A stretch of DNA of 64,000 bases from an uncultured Bacteroidota bacterium (GCA_903906365.1 CAIVKC010000041.1:124001-188000), one strand, 5' to 3'. Shown: positions 16,487 to 25,348, counted from the first letter of the stretch. The notes: generated by a model from the letters alone, not told the origin. Numbers and translations are program-made.

Positions 16487-18166
16487 ATGGCTGACAATAT
16501 CTATGATGCGATTGTTATTGGTTCAGGGATCAGTGGCGGCTGGGCTGCCAAGGAGCTCTCCGAAAAGGGACTCAAGACCCTCATGCTGGAAAGGGGCAAG
16601 AACATAGAACATATAAAGGATTATCCCAGTGCAGACAAGGAAGCCTGGAATTTTCCGCACCGTGGGGAGCGCACCCAGCAAATGCTGAAGGATTACCCGG
16701 TGCTACAGCGGGATTACCCCCTCAATGAAACCAACCTCGACTGGTGGGCCTCCGACAAGGACAGCCCCTATACGGAAGTCAAGCGTTTCGACTGGTTTCG
16801 CGGCTACCACGTAGGGGGCAGGTCCCTGATGTGGGGGAGGCAGAGTTACCGGTGGAGCGACATGTACTTTGAGGAAAATGCCAGGGACGGAATCGCCATC
16901 GACTGGCCTGTACGTTACCGTGACATAGAACCCTGGTACGATTATGTGGAAAAATTTGCCGGGGTAAGCGGTTCTTCCGAAGGCCTCCCGCAATTGCCGG
17001 ATGGTCATTTCCTGCCAGCTATGCAGATGAACTGCGTGGAAAAGGAAGTGGTGGCCAGAATGAAGGCATTCTATAAAGGGAAACGTCCCATGATCATCGG
17101 CCGGGTGGCCCATGTCACCGGCCCCCACCCCGACAGGCAGCAGTGCCAGTTCAGGGACAAATGCTGGGTAGGCTGCCCGTTCGGCGGTTATTTCTCTACC
17201 CAGTCCTCCACACTGCCCGCGGCCATGAAGACGGGAAACCTGACCCTGCGCCCCTGGGCCATTGTGACCAAAATCCTCTATGACAAGGATTCCAAACGGG
17301 CTACCGGAGTGGAAGTCCTTGATGCACAAACCAACAAAACCTACGAATACCGCGCTAAACTCATATTCCTCAATGCTTCAGCGCTCAACAGTGCCTGGAT
17401 CCTGATGAACTCAGCGACCGATATCTGGCCCGACGGACTGGGCAGCAGCAGCGGTGAACTGGGCCACAACGTCATGGACCATCACCTCGGCGTGAGTGCC
17501 AGCGGAACCTTTGAGGGTTTTGAGGACAAATTTGTTTTCGGCCGCCGGGCCAACGGTGTATATGTGCCCAGGTTCCGTAACTTCTTCGGCGACAAGCGCG
17601 ATTACCTGCGCGGCTTTGGCTACCAGGGTGGTGCGGGAAGGGAAGGCTGGGACCGTGAGATCCCAGAATACAGCATCGGGGCCGAATACAAAGAGGCCCT
17701 TACCGAGCCGGGCCCCTGGACGATGGGCATCGGTGGATTCGGGGAAACGCTGCCTTACCATGATAACAAAGTAACCTTAGACAAGACCAGGAAAGACAAG
17801 TGGGGCCTCAATGTACTGTCCTTTGACTGTGAACTGAAGGAAAATGAACTGAAGATGCGAAAGGATATGCTCAATGATGCCAAAGAAATGCTGGAAGCAG
17901 CTGGCGTGAAAAACATCCATGGCCAGGATTCCAACCCCTACCTGGGACGTGGTATCCATGAAATGGGCACGGCCCGCATGGGCAAGGATCCCAAGACCTC
18001 GGTGCTCAATAAATGGAACCAGGTATGGGACGCTCCGAATGTTTTTGTAACGGATGGTTCCTTCATGACTTCTGCGGCATGCCAGAACCCTTCGCTGACC
18101 TATATGGCCTTCACGGCCCGAGCGGCTGATTATGCGGTCAGTGAACTCAAGAAAAGAAATCTCTGA
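16487..18166 (+). CDS. GMC oxidoreductase, array copy 2 (subgroup A)
   Basis: The 559-residue protein has exactly the same length as copy 1 and aligns with it almost without gaps. It has FAD motif GSGISGGWAAKEL, cysteines in CQFRDKCWVGC (C-x5-C-x3-C), and the active-site pair His491 (HEMGTARMG) and Asn534 (CQNPSLTYM). Differences from copy 1 concentrate in the substrate-side regions, for example GSSEGLPQLPDGHFLPAMQM and GREGWDREIPEYSIG. That suggests diverged substrate range rather than simple dosage. Predicted role: periplasmic FAD dehydrogenase for a sugar or glycoside hydroxyl, passing electrons to cytochrome c. It lacks a signal peptide. The gap to copy 1 is 86 bases. Confidence 0.92.
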   Translation: MADNIYDAIVIGSGISGGWAAKELSEKGLKTLMLERGKNIEHIKDYPSADKEAWNFPHRGERTQQMLKDYPVLQRDYPLNETNLDWWASDKDSPYTEVKRFDWFRGYHVGGRSLMWGRQSYRWSDMYFEENARDGIAIDWPVRYRDIEPWYDYVEKFAGVSGSSEGLPQLPDGHFLPAMQMNCVEKEVVARMKAFYKGKRPMIIGRVAHVTGPHPDRQQCQFRDKCWVGCPFGGYFSTQSSTLPAAMKTGNLTLRPWAIVTKILYDKDSKRATGVEVLDAQTNKTYEYRAKLIFLNASALNSAWILMNSATDIWPDGLGSSSGELGHNVMDHHLGVSASGTFEGFEDKFVFGRRANGVYVPRFRNFFGDKRDYLRGFGYQGGAGREGWDREIPEYSIGAEYKEALTEPGPWTMGIGGFGETLPYHDNKVTLDKTRKDKWGLNVLSFDCELKENELKMRKDMLNDAKEMLEAAGVKNIHGQDSNPYLGRGIHEMGTARMGKDPKTSVLNKWNQVWDAPNVFVTDGSFMTSAACQNPSLTYMAFTARAADYAVSELKKRNL

Positions 18167-18293
18167 GTTGTAACTGCCATTGGCAAATGCGGGGCTTTGA
18201 GCGGTTTGTCCATAAAATAACAACATACGTCCCCCATTGACAGCAACAGGCGGGGAGGATTGAATAGGATCTTTAGAACCACAACTGGTAAGC

Positions 18294-20024
18294 ATGCCCG
18301 GGGATTCTTCAAGGCTACATATCAATTCAGGGGGAGTCTCCAAAAACTCCTTTGATGCCATTGTCATCGGATCCGGCATCAGTGGCGGCTGGTCTGCCAA
18401 GGAGCTCTGCGGCCAGGGATTGAAAACCCTGCTGCTGGAGCGCGGCAGGAATGTCGTTCACCTCAAAGATTACCCCACCACCAATATGGCACCCTGGGAG
18501 TTTGCTCACAGGGGAAAACTACCCGCTTCGGTAAGCAGGGAAAACCCCGTGGTAAGCCGCTGTTATGCCTTCGATGAGGCAACATCCCATTTTTTTGTCA
18601 AGGACAGGGAGCATCCCTACATTCAGGAAAAACCATTTGACTGGATCCGCGGTTATCAGGTTGGAGGGAAATCCCTGATCTGGGCCAGGCAGACCCAGCG
18701 GTGGAGCGCCTATGATTTTGAAGGCCCGGCCAGGGACGGCTTTGCCGTGGACTGGCCGCTGCGCTATGATGATATCGCCCCCTGGTATTCCTATGTGGAA
18801 AAATTTGCCGGCATATCCGGTAACCGGGACGGGCTGGATACGCTGCCCGATGGCGAGTTCCTTCCTGCCTGGGATATGAACTGCGTGGAACAGGAGATCC
18901 AGCAGAAAATCAATCTGAATTATCCGGGCCGCCATGTCGTGCAGGGGCGCTGCGCCCACCTGACCAAGCCTGCCGCGGTGCACCTGGAGCAGGGCAGGGG
19001 TCAATGCCAGGCCCGCAGCCTCTGTTACAGGGGCTGCCCATTCGGAGGGTATTTCAATTCCAACTCAACCACCATTCCCTGGGCACAGCGTACCGGCAAC
19101 CTCACGCTGAAGACCGAGTCGGTTGTGCATTCTATCATATATGATGAAAGCAGGCAAAGGGCTTCCGGAGTCAGGGTTATTGATGCGCTGACCGGTCAGG
19201 CCACCGATTATTTTGCCAGGATCATCTTTGTCAATGCCGCCTGTCTCAATACCAACCTCCTGCTGCTCAATTCCACCTCAGCCCGTTTTCCCCGGGGGCT
19301 GGGAAATGACAGCGGACTGCTGGGAAAATATATTGCCTTTCATAACTACCGGGGAACCGTCAGTGCTGCTTACCCGGGCCATGAAGACAAATATTATTAC
19401 GGGCGCCGCCCGACGCAGGCCATGATGCCCAATTTCAGGAACGTGAAACGGCAGGAAACCGATTTCCTGAGGGGCTATATGGTGCATTATGGTGCCGGGC
19501 GGAGCCGCGGGGGCGCGGGCCCGGCAGACCAGATCGGAGGTGCATTTAAGGATGCTCTTTCCGAACCCGGAGCCTGGCAGGTCACCATGATGATGCAGGG
19601 GGAGACCATTCCCAAAGAACGCAGCCAGGTTAGGCTGAGTGCCGATAAAACGGACGCCTGGGGCATTCCCCAGCTGGTGATCAGCGTGGATTACGACGAT
19701 AATGATGAAAAATTGCTGAAGGATTTTTTGGAGCAGGGAGCAGAGATGCTACATAAGGCCGGCTGCACCGACATCATCCAGCATGACAGTAAACAGGCTC
19801 CCGGGCTTGATATCCATGAAATGGGGGGCGTGAGAATGGGCCGTGATCCGGCTACCTCCCTGCTCAACCCATGGAACCAGCTGCACCACTGTCCAAACGT
19901 GTATGTGACGGATGGGGCCTGCATGGTATCTACCAGCACCCAGAATCCATCCCTGACCTATATGGCACTCACGGCCAGGGCGGCAGACCATGCCGTCCGG
20001 TCACTTAAACGGGGAGATTTATGA
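18294..20024 (+). CDS. GMC oxidoreductase, array copy 3 (subgroup B)
   Basis: The protein has 576 residues. It begins MPGDSSRLHINSGG, a leader shared in part with copies 4 and 5, before FAD motif GSGISGGWSAKEL. The cysteine cluster CQARSLCYRGC keeps C-x5-C-x3-C. The active-site residues are His in HEMGGVRMG and Asn551 in STQNPSLTYM. Subgroup B features shared with copy 4 are HFFVKDREHPYIQEKPF, GGYFNSNSTTIPWAQRTG and NDSGLLGKYIAFHNYRG, which replaces the MDHHLG segment of subgroup A. The different loop set implies a different substrate class from copies 1, 2 and 5. It follows copy 2 after 127 bases, the widest gap in the array, so a secondary promoter there is possible. Confidence 0.92.
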   Translation: MPGDSSRLHINSGGVSKNSFDAIVIGSGISGGWSAKELCGQGLKTLLLERGRNVVHLKDYPTTNMAPWEFAHRGKLPASVSRENPVVSRCYAFDEATSHFFVKDREHPYIQEKPFDWIRGYQVGGKSLIWARQTQRWSAYDFEGPARDGFAVDWPLRYDDIAPWYSYVEKFAGISGNRDGLDTLPDGEFLPAWDMNCVEQEIQQKINLNYPGRHVVQGRCAHLTKPAAVHLEQGRGQCQARSLCYRGCPFGGYFNSNSTTIPWAQRTGNLTLKTESVVHSIIYDESRQRASGVRVIDALTGQATDYFARIIFVNAACLNTNLLLLNSTSARFPRGLGNDSGLLGKYIAFHNYRGTVSAAYPGHEDKYYYGRRPTQAMMPNFRNVKRQETDFLRGYMVHYGAGRSRGGAGPADQIGGAFKDALSEPGAWQVTMMMQGETIPKERSQVRLSADKTDAWGIPQLVISVDYDDNDEKLLKDFLEQGAEMLHKAGCTDIIQHDSKQAPGLDIHEMGGVRMGRDPATSLLNPWNQLHHCPNVYVTDGACMVSTSTQNPSLTYMALTARAADHAVRSLKRGDL

Positions 20025-20103
20025 GCAGGCCCCGGTAGGGCAATAGGGCAAAAATGAGCAGTTTAATAAAATAAAACACCAAGGGAATAACCTCCCGGCA
20101 AAG

Positions 20104-21837
20104 ATGGACAACGATACCACCACAAGACATATTAACTCAGGCGGGGCTGCGGCCAACACCTTTGATGCCATCGTGATCGGTTCGGGCATCAGCGGCGGCT
20201 GGGCTGCCAAGGAGCTCTGTGAAAAGGGGCTGAAGACCCTGGTGCTGGAAAGGGGCCGCAGTGTGGTGCATCTGAAGGATTATCCGACGGCCAGCATGAA
20301 TCCCTGGGAATTTAAGCACCGGGGCCGGATGACCAGGGCATTCATGGAGGAAAATCCCCTCATTACCCAGGCGGCCGGATTTGGTGAGGATACGGCCCAT
20401 TTTTTTATCCGTGATAAGGACCATCCCTATGTGCAGGAAAAGCCCTTTGAATGGATCCGGGGCTACCAGGTCGGCGGAAAATCCCTGATATGGGGCAGGG
20501 CCTGTCCCCGGTGGAGTCATTTTGAATTTACAGCACCGGCCAGACTGGGCTATGGCATAGAGTGGCCCATAACCTATGATGAGATTGCACCCTGGTATTC
20601 CCATGTGGAGCTGTTTGCCGGAATCTGTGGCAACAGGGACGGGCTGGAAGCCATGCCGGATGGAGAATACCTGCCCCCATTTGATTTCAACTGCGTGGAA
20701 AAAGACCTTCAACAGAAAATACATGCCAAATACAAAAACCGGTTTATGATTCAGGGCCGCTGGGCCCAGCTCACCGAAGCCAGGGACATTCACCGTCAGC
20801 AGGGAAGGGGCAGGTGCCAGTCGCGGGATATGTGCATGCGGGGATGCCCGTTTGGCGGCTACTTCAGCTCGGTATCCTCCACCCTGCCCTGGGCTGCCCG
20901 CACGGGCAAGCTGACCATCAGGCCTTTCTCTGTGGTTCATTCCATCATCTACGACGAAAAGAAAGGAAAAGCGACCGGTGTGCGGATCATTGACACCATC
21001 ACCCGGGAAGAGACCAGCTATTTTGCCCGCATCATCTTTGTCAACGCGTCCACCCTCAATTCCAACCTGATCCTGCTCAATTCCACTTCCACCCGGTTTC
21101 CATCCGGCCTGGGCAACGATAATGGTTTGTTGGGAAAATACATCTGCCACCATAATTACCGGGGTTCACTGGGCGGGACGCTGGAAGGCTATGAGGATAT
21201 TTATTATTACGGTCGCAAGCCGGCTGAGTCCATGATGGCCAATTACCGCAATCTGCATAAACAGGACACTGATTTTGTGGGTGGCTACATGGCTTTTATG
21301 GGCGCGTCCCGAAGCCAGGGTGCTGGCGAGGAGCTGCCCGTCCAGATAGGGGCCGCTTACAAGGAAGCCATGAGCGAGGCAGGCGGGTGGGGTATGTACA
21401 TGTATATGCAGGGGGAAACCATACCCAAATTATCCAATCATGTATCCTTAAGCAGGGAGCAGAAAGATCCCTGGGGCATCCCCCAGCTGGTCACCCATGT
21501 CGAATATGATGAGAACGATGAAAGACTGCTCAAGGATTTTCTGGACCAAAGCGCAGAGATGCTGGACAACGCCGGAGTGAAAAACATTACCAGGCACGAT
21601 AATCACTGGGCCCCGGGCAGGGATATTCATGAAATGGGCGGCTGCAGGATGGGCAAGGATCCCGGAACCTCCCTGCTGAACAAATGGAATCAGCTGCACA
21701 GTTGCAGCAATGTATTTGTAACCGACGGGGCCTGTATGACCAGTACGGCCAACCAGAGCCCCTCCATATTGTACATGGCACTGACAGCAAGGGCCGCCGA
21801 CCATGCCGTGGCGGAAATGAAACGGATGAACCTCTAA
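20104..21837 (+). CDS. GMC oxidoreductase, array copy 4 (subgroup B), catalytic Asn replaced by Ser
   Basis: The protein has 577 residues and starts MDNDTTTRHINSGG. The FAD motif GSGISGGWAAKEL and the cysteine cluster CQSRDMCMRGC are intact, and the first active-site residue (His in HEMGGCRMG) is present. At the second active-site position the array consensus xNPS is replaced: the codons at 21751-21759 read Asn-Gln-Ser, so the aligned residue is Ser552. The gap-free flanks (ACMTSTANQS...YMALTARAADHAV) make the alignment secure. The family uses His or Asn there to position the substrate hydroxyl, so this copy may have altered activity or specificity, or a regulatory role. The rest of the reading frame is intact, which argues against a decaying gene. 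Confidence 0.92.
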   Translation: MDNDTTTRHINSGGAAANTFDAIVIGSGISGGWAAKELCEKGLKTLVLERGRSVVHLKDYPTASMNPWEFKHRGRMTRAFMEENPLITQAAGFGEDTAHFFIRDKDHPYVQEKPFEWIRGYQVGGKSLIWGRACPRWSHFEFTAPARLGYGIEWPITYDEIAPWYSHVELFAGICGNRDGLEAMPDGEYLPPFDFNCVEKDLQQKIHAKYKNRFMIQGRWAQLTEARDIHRQQGRGRCQSRDMCMRGCPFGGYFSSVSSTLPWAARTGKLTIRPFSVVHSIIYDEKKGKATGVRIIDTITREETSYFARIIFVNASTLNSNLILLNSTSTRFPSGLGNDNGLLGKYICHHNYRGSLGGTLEGYEDIYYYGRKPAESMMANYRNLHKQDTDFVGGYMAFMGASRSQGAGEELPVQIGAAYKEAMSEAGGWGMYMYMQGETIPKLSNHVSLSREQKDPWGIPQLVTHVEYDENDERLLKDFLDQSAEMLDNAGVKNITRHDNHWAPGRDIHEMGGCRMGKDPGTSLLNKWNQLHSCSNVFVTDGACMTSTANQSPSILYMALTARAADHAVAEMKRMNL

Positions 21838-21896
21838 GAGCTGCCTCCAGGGGCAGTGAACCCAGGGGATGGCCTACTTATAAAATGAAATGATCT

Positions 21897-23612
21897 ATGC
21901 CAGGGGATACTTTACATATCAACAACCGCGCTGAAGAACAGCAACGCTATGATGCCATCGTCATTGGCTCCGGCATCAGCGGCGGATGGGCTGCCAAGGA
22001 GCTTACCGGGCAGGGACTAAAGACCCTCATGCTGGAAAGGGGCAGGAATTTCGAACATGTAAAGGATTACCACAGTGCCTCCATGAATCCATGGGATTTT
22101 GCCCACCGGGGCAGCGAAACCGTTCAACAGCGCAAAGACAGGCCGGTGATTTCCAGGGGCTGGGGTGCCTCCGAACCCATCATGGATTACTGGGCCGATG
22201 AAAAGGATTGCCCCTACACGGAAATTAAGCCCTTCAACTGGTGGCGTTCCTACCAGCTTGGCGGCCGTTCCATCCTTTGGGGCAGGCAGTCTTATCGGTG
22301 GAGCGATCTGGATTTTGAGGCCAATAAGAAGGATGGGTGGGCCATTGACTGGCCGATACGTTACCGTGACCTGGCTCCATGGTATGACCATGTTGAAAAA
22401 CACATCGGGGTCAGCGGATCGATGGAAGGATTGCCTCAGCTGCCCGATGGTCATTTTCTGCCTCCCATGGATATGACCTGTGTGGAAAAGGTGGTTGCCG
22501 AGCGCATAAAGGCCCACTTTAAAGGTGCGCGCCGGATGATTATCGGGCGCAGCGCCAACCTGACGGTGCCCATTGCCGGGCGTACCCGTTGCCAGTTCAG
22601 GAACCGATGCTGGGAAGGCTGTCCCTATGGCGGCTATTTCAGTACGCAGTCCTCCACACTGCCTCCGGCGCTGGCCACAGGTAAACTGACGGTGAGGCCT
22701 TTTTCCATCGTCACCAAAATCCTCTATGATAAGTACAGCCGAAAGGCCAAGGGAGTAGAAGTGCTGGATTCCCAGACACATAAGACCTATGAATTCAATG
22801 CAAAGGTTATATTTGTCAATGCTTCTGCGCTTAACAGTGCCTGGGTGCTGATGAACTCTGCCACCGATCTCTGGCCGGAGGGCCTGGGCAGCTCAAGCGG
22901 GGAACTTGGCCACAATGTCATGGACCATCATTATAACCTGGGTGCTTCGGGTATCATGGAAGGCTTCGAGGATAGTTACTATTATGGCCGGCGGCCAAAC
23001 GGGATTTATATTCCCCGCTTTGCCAATTTATTTGGGGACCGGCGGGCATACCTTCGGGGATTTGGTTACCAGGGAGGGGGTAACCGCGAGGACTGGAGCC
23101 GCGATATCGCCGAACTCAGTGTGGGCGCTCAACTCAAGGAAGCGCTGACTGAACCCGGCGCCTGGTCGGTGGGAATAGGCGGATTCGGCGAACTCCTGCC
23201 CTATCATGAAAACAAGATCAGCCTGGATAAAAACCGGCGGGACAAATGGGGGCTGCCCGTCCTGTCCATGGATGCCGAAATAAAGGAAAACGAGTATAAG
23301 ATGAGAAAGGACATAGTGTCGGAGGCCATCGCTATGCTGGAGGCCGCCGGTGTGCAACAGGTAAAGGGACATGACAAAGGCCATCAGGTGGGTGATGGCA
23401 TCCATGAAATGGGGACGGCGCGCATGGGCCGGGATCCGAAGACCTCTGTGCTCAATGAGCATAACCAGGTATGGGATGCCAAAAATGTATTTGTGACAGA
23501 TGGGGCCTGTATGGTATCTTCAGCCTGTCAAAACCCTTCGCTTACCTATATGGCGCTGACCGCAAGGGCAGCTGCCTATGCGGTGGATCAATTAAAGAAA
23601 GGAAACATTTAA
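21897..23612 (+). CDS. GMC oxidoreductase, array copy 5 (subgroup A body with subgroup B-like leader)
   Basis: The protein has 571 residues. The first residues MPGDTLHINNRA resemble the MPGD...HINSGG leader of copy 3, while the body follows copies 1 and 2: KDCPYTEIKPFNWW, QLPDGHFLPPMDMTCVEK, GHNVMDHHYNLGASG and GFGELLPYHENK. It has FAD motif GSGISGGWAAKEL, cysteine cluster CQFRNRCWEGC (C-x5-C-x3-C), His in HEMGTARMG and Asn546 in CQNPSLTYM. The mixed architecture suggests recombination within the array. It ends 23 bases before the small-subunit gene, the tightest spacing in the array, so this copy may have been the original partner of the small subunit. Confidence 0.92.
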   Translation: MPGDTLHINNRAEEQQRYDAIVIGSGISGGWAAKELTGQGLKTLMLERGRNFEHVKDYHSASMNPWDFAHRGSETVQQRKDRPVISRGWGASEPIMDYWADEKDCPYTEIKPFNWWRSYQLGGRSILWGRQSYRWSDLDFEANKKDGWAIDWPIRYRDLAPWYDHVEKHIGVSGSMEGLPQLPDGHFLPPMDMTCVEKVVAERIKAHFKGARRMIIGRSANLTVPIAGRTRCQFRNRCWEGCPYGGYFSTQSSTLPPALATGKLTVRPFSIVTKILYDKYSRKAKGVEVLDSQTHKTYEFNAKVIFVNASALNSAWVLMNSATDLWPEGLGSSSGELGHNVMDHHYNLGASGIMEGFEDSYYYGRRPNGIYIPRFANLFGDRRAYLRGFGYQGGGNREDWSRDIAELSVGAQLKEALTEPGAWSVGIGGFGELLPYHENKISLDKNRRDKWGLPVLSMDAEIKENEYKMRKDIVSEAIAMLEAAGVQQVKGHDKGHQVGDGIHEMGTARMGRDPKTSVLNEHNQVWDAKNVFVTDGACMVSSACQNPSLTYMALTARAAAYAVDQLKKGNI

Positions 23613-23635
23613 TTTCACAAATAAAAGCAAATAGT

Positions 23636-24211
23636 ATGAACAGACGAGAAGCATTATCCAGTGTGGCGGTACTGTTGGGAGGTACCATCATTGGGGCAGA
23701 GGCTTTCCTATCCGGCTGTAAGCTCAGTGATAAGAAGACCGCCGGGACGCTAGATTTTTCCAAAGAGAATATTGCCTTTTTGGATGAAGTCGGTGAAACG
23801 ATCCTGCCCGCAACGGCCTCCTCACCCGGCGCCAAGGAAGCCAGGATCGGTGAGTTTATGAAAACCATTGTCACAGACTGTTACGAGGACGGGGACCATA
23901 AGACCTTTATGGAAGGCATTGGCAAACTAAACGAAGCCTCCAAGGCCAAGTACTCCAAGGATTTTATGGAACTGGCTCCCACCGAGAAACACGATCTGCT
24001 GGTTATCCTGGACAAGGAAGCCAAGGATTACCAGAAAGCCAAGAAGGCCGAGGATCCCAACCATTATTTTCACCTGATGAAGCAATTAACCCTCTGGGGC
24101 TTTTTTACCTCAGAACCAGGAGCTACCAAGGCCCTCCGCTACATCGCGGTACCGGGCCACTATGATGGTTGTGTGCCCTATAAGAAAGGAGATAAAGCAT
24201 GGGCTACCTAG
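23636..24211 (+). CDS. Gluconate 2-dehydrogenase subunit 3-like small subunit (Tat lipoprotein)
   Basis: The protein has 191 residues from the ATG at 23636. The leader MNRREALSSVAVLLGG contains a twin Arg (3-4) and is followed by lipobox LSGC (Cys28), so it is both a Tat substrate and a lipoprotein. The rest is the helical subunit 3 domain, with FLDEVGETILPATASSPGAKEA near its start and LWGFFTSEPGATKALRYIAVPG near its end. In gluconate 2-dehydrogenase, FAD-glucose dehydrogenase and glycoside 3-dehydrogenase this subunit binds the signal-less GMC subunit and carries it through the Tat pore. Only one such gene serves the five GMC genes upstream, so it probably pairs with several of them. Confidence 0.92.
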   Translation: MNRREALSSVAVLLGGTIIGAEAFLSGCKLSDKKTAGTLDFSKENIAFLDEVGETILPATASSPGAKEARIGEFMKTIVTDCYEDGDHKTFMEGIGKLNEASKAKYSKDFMELAPTEKHDLLVILDKEAKDYQKAKKAEDPNHYFHLMKQLTLWGFFTSEPGATKALRYIAVPGHYDGCVPYKKGDKAWAT

Positions 24212-24328
24212 CAGTCGCCTTTGCCCGTTTGGACTTTTGATGCCCCTGAAAGCCGGTGCAGGCATAGCTCTTTTGGAAGGGCATGCCGCCGGTTGGTGCA
24301 GCAATGCCCATGATTAAACTGTATCGGT

Positions 24329-25336
24329 ATGAAAGTGACATTTTTCAGGAAGTTTTTGGGGACGGCCTTGGTTTGCCTGGGCTTTTTATGGGCGCTGGCC
24401 TGGGGAAGCTGGGGACATGAACATATCAACCGGGCTGCCGTCTTCGCCCTGCCCGCGGAGATACGTCCTTTTTTTTATAACCACCTTGATTTTATTACGG
24501 AGGAAGCCGGTATACCCGACTTAAGAAAATACACCATCAATGATAAGGCCGAATTCGCCCGTCATTACATCAATCTGGAATCATTTGGTGACCAGGCGCT
24601 CGACAGCCTTCCCCGAACCATGCCGGAAGCCCGGAAAATGTATCCTGACTCCCTGCTGCAAAAAAATGGCATCCTGCCCTGGTATATGCAGGAGGTCATG
24701 GGTAAACTGACCCAGGCATTCCGGGCCAAAAGAAAAACCGAGATCCTGTTCCTGGCTGCCGACCTGGGACATTATATCGGAGATGCCCATATGCCCTTGC
24801 ATACGGCGCTCAATCACGACGGCCAGCTTACCGGACAACGCGGCATACACGCACTCTGGGAATCGCAATTGCCTGAACTCTTCGGGGGGCAGTATAATCT
24901 CTGCACAGGTCCCGCCGTCTATATAACGGACGTCACAGCGGCTTGCTGGGATATGATGCGGTCCACCCACCAACTCAAAGACACGCTGCTCATTACCGAG
25001 CAAAACCTCAAGGCTTCTTATCCCCCTGATCAAATCTACCTGAAGGACTCTTCGGGTAATATTGTCAAGAATAAATTCAACCAGCCCGTTCACAGCTTTC
25101 AGTACGCTAAAAAATACCACGAACTCCTCCATGGGATGGTAGAAAGGCAGTTACGCAGGGCCATCACCATGACAGCCAATTTTTGGTACACCGCATGGGT
25201 CAACGCCGGAAGGCCCGATATGCGTGGGCTGGATGCCCCCTCCATGACCCGCCGCAATGCGCCCTTTCTGGAAGCCGATTACAAAACCTGGCAGCATGGC
25301 AAACTCACCGGCATACAGCCGGACCGGGAATTCTAA
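24329..25336 (+). CDS. Exported S1/P1 nuclease / zinc-dependent phospholipase C-like protein
   Basis: The protein has 335 residues with a hydrophobic leader (residues 9-24) ending just before WGSWGH (Trp25 to His30). The mature N-terminal Trp and following His match the zinc site of P1/S1 nucleases (WGxxGH). Further zinc-site segments are FARHYINLESF, GHYIGDAHMPLHTALN and GIHALWE. The fold is shared by S1/P1 nucleases and zinc-dependent phospholipase C; the WGxxGH and HYIGDAHMPLH blocks favour the nuclease side. It would act in the periplasm or outside the cell, hydrolysing nucleic acids, nucleotides or phosphodiesters. It lies 117 bases after the GMC small subunit; a functional link is not evident. 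Confidence 0.8.
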   Translation: MKVTFFRKFLGTALVCLGFLWALAWGSWGHEHINRAAVFALPAEIRPFFYNHLDFITEEAGIPDLRKYTINDKAEFARHYINLESFGDQALDSLPRTMPEARKMYPDSLLQKNGILPWYMQEVMGKLTQAFRAKRKTEILFLAADLGHYIGDAHMPLHTALNHDGQLTGQRGIHALWESQLPELFGGQYNLCTGPAVYITDVTAACWDMMRSTHQLKDTLLITEQNLKASYPPDQIYLKDSSGNIVKNKFNQPVHSFQYAKKYHELLHGMVERQLRRAITMTANFWYTAWVNAGRPDMRGLDAPSMTRRNAPFLEADYKTWQHGKLTGIQPDREF

Positions 25337-25348
25337 ACTGGAAAATAT

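Noticed and set aside
20137-21153. A 338-codon open frame on the minus strand opposite GMC copy 4
   Set aside because: It mirrors a conserved GMC coding sequence; similar antisense frames occur opposite the other GMC copies because of shared sequence, not because of a real gene.
14721-23612. The GMC array as a sequencing or assembly duplication
   Set aside because: The copies differ throughout at protein level, fall into two subgroups with different lengths, and have unrelated spacers, so they are true old paralogues.
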